In this document: piece by piece, positions 56,747 to 64,000 of the stretch
Layout of the letters: each line of letters begins with the position of its first letter
How positions within the stretch are numbered: the stretch's first letter is position 1
Assembly: GCA_963971575.1 (NCBI GenBank)
Contig: OZ020618.1
Location: 33,086,731-33,150,730 of the forward strand
Length of the DNA: 64,000 bases
Reading direction: 5' to 3'
DNA from: Liopterus haemorrhoidalis
Taxonomy: Eukaryota > Arthropoda > Insecta > Coleoptera > Dytiscidae
Program-made: the position numbers and the translations under genes
The notes under the pieces: model-generated
Database searches by the model: none
What the model was told of the DNA's origin: nothing
Seen by the model: the letters and a program-made list of their open reading frames with translations, nothing else

Positions 56747-58280
56747 GAACAGATTTAACCTCCAATTTTATTTATATATGTAAATTTTCCACAACTTTGT
56801 AAATTTCACTTAGAAGATAAAAGCTTGTTAAATGATGCTTGTTGTTACGTTTCACAGATTAGTTCACTGACTGTAGTTTCGGCTCACCGTAAATTTGAGA
56901 ATTGCCAGAGCCGAAACTGCACTCAAAAAAAAAAAAAAAAACAGTAAGATATAACAAAAAGGTCTAATTAAACAACCTTTTACAAATATTATTTTTTTCT
57001 CGTTTATGATCCACCTGTGGCTGCCAGCAATAAATCGTTTGTGCTTGCCGTTGACCGCTCGCAAGTAGATAATAATTAAATTGTTAAAATAAATTGTGTA
57101 AAAAATATTTAGACAAATTACGGGCTCTGCTTAGCAACCGGCTATAAGCTGTACGGGCATTTCTGTGTGCGCTAAAAAATAGACGTAATCCTGTCTATAT
57201 TACTCCTACATGTACACAGATTGAAAATGTGTTCACAAAACTTGAAATCAAGAGATCTAGACTCATCTCGCGCTGTCGCGTCAATGATGATGATGACTTC
57301 TCTTTATTTTTCATATGAGAAATATAATTGTAAATATTACCTTTTATTATCACGACAGTAATAGTTTACTGAATTTATACAGTAATAAATGTCCTTAATA
57401 ACAAAATACGTAAATAATACGCCAATATAATTAAAACCAAGATACAATTTGTAAAAATATATTTTAATGCGCAGTACAACCTAGTGGCTGTGCTTTTCGG
57501 GTCAGGTATGCGACAGTATTGACTAATATTTCTTCATTTTATTGAGTAACAAAATTATTTAATTTGAAGTGTAATCATTTTCAAAAACGCGTGAAAAAAA
57601 CAGCACAGGAGGATCCCCGGAATATATTTTATGTATAAAATAATAATCGGTATATATTAAATGTAATTACTAACTTATGATCAAAAAGTCTTTTAGTCTC
57701 AGATGGCTTATGTATTATAAATCGCAGATCTTCTTTTGTTAATTGAGTATTCATAATGCACGTGTCATTTGTCGAAAAAAAAAGAGATTTTCTTATATAA
57801 AACATAGCCGCCCGAAGAAAGGACATTTTGATCCACATGTTACATTGCAAATACGTATATGAATTATCAACAAGTGTTTTTTCACATATAATATTATTAT
57901 TATTTATTTAAAATGCACTCTTGAGTGTAAACATACTCCTGAACAGTAGGATTGAATGAGTCGGTTTGAATATTTTCAACTTTACAAATCATATTATACA
58001 CTATGATAAAATTGGCAACGTCGCAAGGCCTGACAACGTCGATTGAACAACGCTATTTTATACAGGTGATACTGAAAAAGCGGTTCCATATACTGGGTCT
58101 AATAATGTTTATTAAACATAGCGAATTTTTTTTTTGAGATTTTCTTACCCCTCTCAGTGTGCCCTGAGAGTTATAACTGGTAGATTCTATATCTGGCATA
58201 TATACACGCGAAATCCTTTAAATAACGGTAGGTCTTAGGTCGCCTGTTGGATATCATTGGTCTGACCACGTCGGTTGTAT

Positions 58281-58282
<2 letters not shown>

Positions 58283-58334
<52 letters not shown>
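58283..58334. repeat. (TA)n tract between C and A'
   Basis: Uninterrupted TA. Confidence 0.97.
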
Positions 58335-58336
<2 letters not shown>

Positions 58337-61300
58337 GACCGACGTTGTCAAGCCATGAACAGACAACCACAGACCCACCGAATCTAATGGGATTTCAGGA
58401 GTATATGTATCAAAAATAGAAAGAGCGCACTTTGCACTCCTGGAGCAACCTTCAAGGGGTAACGAATTATGAAAAAAACATTTTTGCTATATTTGATAAC
58501 CGGTATTAAGCCCCATACATGTTTACGTCGTAATCAGGTCATTTGTGTATAATTTGTATATGCTGACGACGTACTCAATCCCGTACAGTGTTGTCGGTAT
58601 TTACATCGTTTCTGTAAACAAATATCCTCATGTTGACCTTCATTTGACGATTGTCTAGCGATAGTAATAAAATTTACGTATATTTCAATACGACATTATT
58701 TTTATTTTAGGATTAATAGTTCATTTATAAGGTTTCTCGTTTAATCTAATGTTTACTATTGACATTCAATGAATGTCAATAACAATCAATAGTATTTAAA
58801 AATTTATATGAGGCTAAAAAATTTCATTTTTTATCGGTTGCAGTGGTAATAATAAAATAATTTTTTACTTGCATTCCGCTACATTCTCAGAACTGTCTTT
58901 GTACTTCCTATGATTCTTTTCACTTAGGAATTTTTAAAATTATTTAACTTGAACTTCGAAACTATTTTTCAAGAATGAAAGTGAATCTAATTTTTCTATT
59001 TCTTGATATGTTTTCCATTTACCATATACGCCATAAAAATTATAATATAATAAAACAATGATTCAAAACATTTTACTGTAGGACCAACACAGAGCGTGTC
59101 ATGGTAATTTTTTTTTTTATATTTAATTTTATTTATGGGTGCTCCAACATCTAGGTTATTAGCACCCTGTTACATTAAAGAATTTTACATTGTACATTTC
59201 ATATTTAAATTTACCATTGACCAACCGTCTTTTTTATTTACACACGATGTCTTAGTAATTTGGGAAAAAATTATGATAACCCGAGTCTGCCCAAAGAGTC
59301 GAATGGTAGTATTGAAATTTTCCGGAACAAACCGGAAGTACTGGATATCAAGGACAACTTTGATATTTTAAATGGTAACGTATTTTGAGTTGGGTGTCTT
59401 TGGAGCTTTTGAAAAGAAAAAACTATTACTTAAAGATGTTTTAATATATTTTACGCTTTAACCTCTTAATCCGTGAATAAACAAACACATTTTTATTTTT
59501 GTAAAAACATTTAAAAGATTTTCGCCAAAAAGCGTTAGTTTCTCACCTTATCTCCTAGAGAGGTTGATCTAAAAATCTGAAAAAATCTCCATTATGTACA
59601 TTGTTGGAAACCGGATTAGTTCAACAGGAATTTTTTATCTGATAAGTTTTTCGAAAATATCGATTTTTTGTGTCGTTGAAAAATGTAATTATTTAAAAAA
59701 AAAATTATTGTGATATCAAAAGAAAGTTCTTAAATAATTACACAGGTCCGGGGCCCTGATAAAATAGGGTTCCTAAAATGGTCTGCCATAAAATTTAAAT
59801 TAACATAATATTTTCGAAAAACGGATTACATTTGTTATTGAATAAATACGGAATAACATTCTTGAATGAAAATATATATTCACAGAAAAAATATTTTGTT
59901 TGTAGTGATATAAAGTATTTTTTTCACTGTCCGTTACAAAACAGATCACAGAAATAATATTGTTCTAAAACGGGAATGTAATAAAATAAATATGTAACAC
60001 CCAGCAATGATGAAAAGTTAAATACGTAAGATCCACAGATGCAAAAGTTTAATCTTAACAATTTACATATAAATGAAAGAATTGTATTAATGGTTTATCA
60101 GTCAGAGAGTTGAACTGTTAATGAGAGCGGCCCAAGTTCCTAAAGATGCGCGCGGGTGGCCAAAATATGTTAGGGGGCTCAAAATAAGTTAGGGGGCCCA
60201 AAATATGGTAGGGGTACCAAAATATGTTAAGGGGCCCAACTATAAAATCTTACCCAGGGCCAGAAAAAAGGTAGTTACGGCACTGTTTATCACTATTAAG
60301 AATGTGCTATTTTATTTGTAAATATTTTACTACTATAAATGTTTTTTGTTAATTTCAAAAAAGAAATACACTACCTTAGTCATAAATACAAAAAAACCAT
60401 AACAGAATTAGCGATAATTTCGCCATGCATTAAAAAAATAATTAATTTAGTCAAAAACATCAAAACTGCAATATTTTTCAGAAACGAATTCTGATTCAAA
60501 AATTCCTCTTGACCGTTTCCGGTTAAGAACTATGTACATTACTTAGAATTTGTTTCATTTTTTTAGTTTAACCCCTTTCGATTAAAGGGGAAAACTTTCT
60601 ACGAGGAAATATGTCTATAGCTATAGTCCCGATAAAATCCTTAGAACCTTCCATTAAATTTAAATAATTTACCAAAAGTCCTAACATTTTTTTCTACATT
60701 TGCTTTGTCTTTAAGTCTTCATTAGATTAATAAGAAATATATTATATAAGGCTTCATTTATTTATATTTATCAGTATTTATAAATGGCATCATTTTTCTC
60801 AATGTCAGAAACGTATTTCTCACTATTAACAATGTGTTATTTGTTTTATAAGTATTTCATTACTAAAAATGATTTATTCCTCTTTCATACCTTAAAAATA
60901 AAAGGTTGAATCACAACGTATAATAGTATAATAGTGTGGTGTTAAAAACTCGTTTCTCAGCTGTTAATTTTTTTTTTTAATATTTTTAATTTCAAAAAAA
61001 GGCACACTATCTTAGCCCTAAATACAAACAATCCATACATTATTATCCATAATATAGCCACAAATTAAAAAAAAAAATAATTTTGTCAAAAACACAAATA
61101 CTGCAATAATTTTCAAAAACGCAATCTGGTCAAAAAATCCTCTCGTACGTTCCCGGTTCACATCAATGTAAATTACCTATAATATTTACAGATTTTTAGT
61201 TTTACCCCTTTGGGTAAAAGGGGGCGGGAAAAGATCTTTTTAGCACATTTTTGGCTAAATTCGTGTCAAAAAAAAAACAAATTTTAAAAACTACTTTTCG

Positions 61301-63551
61301 TTCCCTAATTTACCTCCAAAGGGCTTTCTTTTGACACCACACAATAAATTTTAAAAAAATTATTAAAAAAAAACTTATTAAAAATTCCCGTAAAACTATT
61401 CGGGTTCCCATCAATGTTCATTATGGAGATTTTTTCAGAATTTTAGATCAACCCCTCTGAGAGATAAAGTGGGGGACAAAAATTTCTTGACATATTTTTG
61501 GCAAACATCCCATTAAAAAAAAAAAATCAAAAATAAAACTTTGCTTATTGATCCACAAATTAAAGGGTTTCATTTGATATGACATTCATAATTTAAAAAA
61601 AAAAATATGTTTTTTTATTAAATACAAAATTGTTTATATTTATCTCGGGATGTATTGAACTCTTAGTATTTTTCATATATGTGGGACAAAGAGTTGAATA
61701 AGCATGTCAAATTTCTATCGTACAGACAAACACATGAGTGACGTTTTAAGGGTTTTTTGGAGGTCATATCTACCCTAAAAAAAGAAAACGGATCGAAATG
61801 ATGACAAACATAAAAGAATAGCACTGCGTGTTATTATATTAAAGAAAAATAAAAATTATTTAAAATAATTTAATTTTTATGTTTATTTATTTATTTATTT
61901 ATTTGGATTTTAGGGCTGTGAACAGGTGCATATCATCCACAACTACAACTTCTGATACATAATTTACATCAAAAAATGTTTACACGTGTTTACAGAATAA
62001 CTGTGTGTAAGAACACAAAAAATATAAAAATAATATTAATAGTATAAAAATGGTTTATTGGTTTATTGTTTAGTTGAAATATAAATGAATGAATGGATTG
62101 CCTTTTATTTCAAAAATACGCGTATTTCGTTACTCAATATACATGTTAAATACTTGTAACAAACGCTTTTGCTAATGTAATGAAAATGTACCTAGGGACT
62201 CTAAAATATACCAATTATCAAATTACTAAATTACAACAGCCATTATAGCTAGACTTACCTTTTATATTTGTTTTTAATATTTTTTAGCTTAGTTGACTTG
62301 TATCTTAACAATGTCACAACTTGTTAGAAGATAGTGAAATATTTTTTCTCTTAAATTAATACTAATAATATTATATATGTGTAAATAACATATTTGTTGG
62401 ATTTTACTTTTATATAATTGTATGTAAGTAAGTGTTTAAAATGTTCTTAAATACCTAATTTGTGTAATACATTGCATTTGATATATAATTAAATTAGGCT
62501 TTGATAATGTTTCAGATTGAATCGAAACTAGGAGTAGGCAAACAGAATTAAAATAAATTTTAAACATTCGACAAACTATGTGTTTTTTTAATTCGACCGA
62601 TACCCAACAAAATACTAATTCATAGTTAGTTATAATATTTTATAAGACACTATTTGGGCAAAATTTATGGAACATTTCTGTCTAAAACACATTTAACAAA
62701 TTCGGATTTTTTGTGACTTCTAATTATCACTTTATATACAACCATTTGATGTCTGTTCTTTCTCTGGTACCACAGAAAAAGATATATATATATTTTTAGT
62801 TGTTTAAAAAAATAATTTTTCTAAAAATTGTAATTTGAAATTTTTGACACAAAGATTAAAATGAATAAATAAATAGACAAGTAATTAGTGATACTATTTT
62901 TATTAATAAGGACCTATATTTCCTGCCTACCAAATTAATAACCATAATTAAATGGTTTATTGACAAGTGAAGACAAATTTCCTCTGAAGTGAGATAGTTC
63001 TTTTTTAATTTTACTTGTATATTAGATTTTATTTACTCTTTGTCTTGCAACATTACACAGATAGCTTCACCTTTTTACCTTAATCCATTAAAATTTTAAA
63101 TAGTAACCGTTTCGACTAGAATATCTTTGTGCATTAGGTAATATAAAGCTTACTTTAGTCTAAAATAACAAAGATTGTGTAGGTTGTGCATATTACTTTT
63201 ACAGACCCGGTATATATCTTGACAGACCCAAACAGTGTTGCCAAGTTTCGGGTCTGTGAAGGTATATAGTGTATAGCGGGTCTGTATAAGTCGTATGGAT
63301 TACAAATATTTTATACAAGCCCGACACGCGCACCATCTTTTCCAGAAATTTCGTGAACTAAATTTGTATAAAAAAACACGTTCTACCGCTTTCCCAGACC
63401 CACCTGAAACTCATTGCTAAAGATTGTTTGAGGCCTAATTCGTACTTCTAGCATAGAAAACGTTGTCAGACCCGATGCCGGGTCTGAGCTTGTTACTTTT
63501 GGTCTGGTAACGCCTGCAGGGTATAGCGAGTTGGGTCTGTATAAGCGGTGA

Positions 63552-63557
<6 letters not shown>
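58335..63557 (-). mobile_element. element A': inverted copy of element A
   Basis: Reverse complement of 21831-27668 over most of its length, with the same terminal motifs and hairpin (63466-63487). It lacks R4 and the 405-bp MITE. At 61870-62830 it carries about 950 bp of different sequence where A has the ~220-bp stretch containing the ribozyme candidate. No gene seen. Confidence 0.85.
61870..62830. other. A'-specific segment
   Basis: Not in A. Starts with an (ATTT)n run (about 61882-61902), possibly the A-rich tail of a retroposon on the minus strand. Near 62500-62535 is a TTGATAATG...GATTGAATC-GAAAC stretch that resembles a decayed Penelope 3' motif. No coding. Confidence 0.4.

Positions 63558-63614
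<57 letters not shown>
63558..63614. repeat. (TA)n tract, right edge of the unit 3 insertions
   Basis: Uninterrupted TA. Confidence 0.97.
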
Positions 63615-63617
<3 letters not shown>

Positions 63618-63765
63618 CTCTTTATATTTAGTTAGGTATATCTATTATGTAACTTACAAATGTTTGTTGTAATAATTATTACTTTGTTATAACTTCTGTA
63701 CGTGGGAATTTGCAGGAGCTTGTCTCCGTTTAATTCCCCTAATAAAATAAAAATAAATAAAAATA
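63615..63765 (+). mobile_element. LINE 3' tail, unit 3
   Basis: Same as 10283-10431, with the right target copy AAATGTT at 63766-63772, then R sequence to about 63915. Confidence 0.82.
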
Positions 63766-63915
63766 AAATGTTGCATTTAATTTTTTAAAGCGTAAATTTA
63801 ATAACCAGTCAGAAATGTTCTATTAAATACATTTAATTCAATGTTTGAATGTATACGAAATCAGAGGGCGGGGCTTATGATTTAAGCAACCAATGGAAAC
63901 CATAGGCGCAATTTT

Positions 63916-64000
63916 CATATGGTAACCTGACCATATGGTTAGCAAACCAAATGGTTAACTGACCATATGGTTAGCTGATCAAGCGGTTACCTAACCATAT
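63916..64000. repeat. minisatellite, unit 3 (runs off the window)
   Basis: Five diverged 16-bp units, in the same order of variants as the start of the arrays at 10583 and 33833. Confidence 0.9.

Larger units (their letters stand above)
53284..58282 (+). mobile_element. element C: (TA)n-embedded relative of A
   Basis: The left end carries ACCGCTTATGCAAGCC. The right end, on the minus strand, carries ACCGACGTGGTCAGACC. Both lie about 8-10 nt from (TA)n. The first 350 bp parallels A (hairpin, AACGTTTTTCATG, ACAAATTTAGTTCAC, GGCAACACTG) but is clearly diverged. The interior is otherwise unlike A. It contains R7. The intervals 53640-55700 and 56750-58280 show no gene; they are AT-rich with only short frames. 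Confidence 0.6.

Noticed and set aside
56864..57064. Possible short host gene in element C
   Set aside because: 66-codon frame, no domain, no splice or start context that stands out.
62495..62540. Hammerhead-like TTGATAATG...GAAAC in A'
   Set aside because: Core bases deviate and stem I is not convincing.

Overview
The window is gene-poor, AT-rich eukaryotic DNA made almost entirely of nested and duplicated transposable elements. The mix (Ty1/copia, BEL/Pao and Ty3/gypsy LTR elements, a LINE with a PHD-finger ORF1, a Penelope-like remnant, Helitron-type ends, DINE-1/HINE-like repeats with GTCT tracts, pogo/mariner and hAT MITEs) points to an insect; I cannot place it further. No host protein gene was recognised.

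Layout. A composite unit recurs in tandem: Helitron-type 3' end, a hAT-like block, a HINE-like repeat (called R here), an internally deleted LINE inside R, the right part of R, then a 16-bp minisatellite that starts inside R. The LINE has the same insertion point and the same 7-bp target duplication (AAATGTT) wherever its flanks survive, so the copies are segmental duplications, not independent insertions. Unit 0 ends at 1-365. Unit 1 is 366-10780 (with a copia element at 2100-6888). Unit 2 is 10778-34687. Unit 3 starts at 49219 and runs off the right edge. In each unit the LINE reverse transcriptase part is missing and a (TA)n tract sits in its place. In unit 2 that tract has been opened by 22.4 kb (11063-33495) and in unit 3 by 10.4 kb (53165-63614) of further blocks, most of them separated from each other by (TA)n: a Penelope fold-back (14572-15271), a 5.8-kb palindrome (15802-21628), element A (21831-27668), a tRNA-like satellite array (27687-29349), element B (29380-33495), element C (53284-58282) and A', an inverted copy of A (58335-63557).

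Between units 2 and 3 lies a 5'-truncated gypsy element (34688-49218). Its pol is split by a TTAA-flanked element and its 3' LTR is split by a complete BEL/Pao element (40134-49072) whose two 1330-bp LTRs look identical and whose single ORF of 1748 aa is open; this is the only plausibly functional long gene in the window.

Most novel-looking signals: (i) large non-coding elements A, A' and C sitting in (TA)n, with a shared terminal motif ACCG-N6/7-CARRCC and a conserved subterminal hairpin with compensatory changes; (ii) R elements that carry a different tRNA-like cassette (A box plus B box) at the same internal position in each independent copy; (iii) a 285-bp satellite built round a tRNA-like sequence and arranged as an inverted array; (iv) a candidate Penelope-type hammerhead ribozyme in element A.
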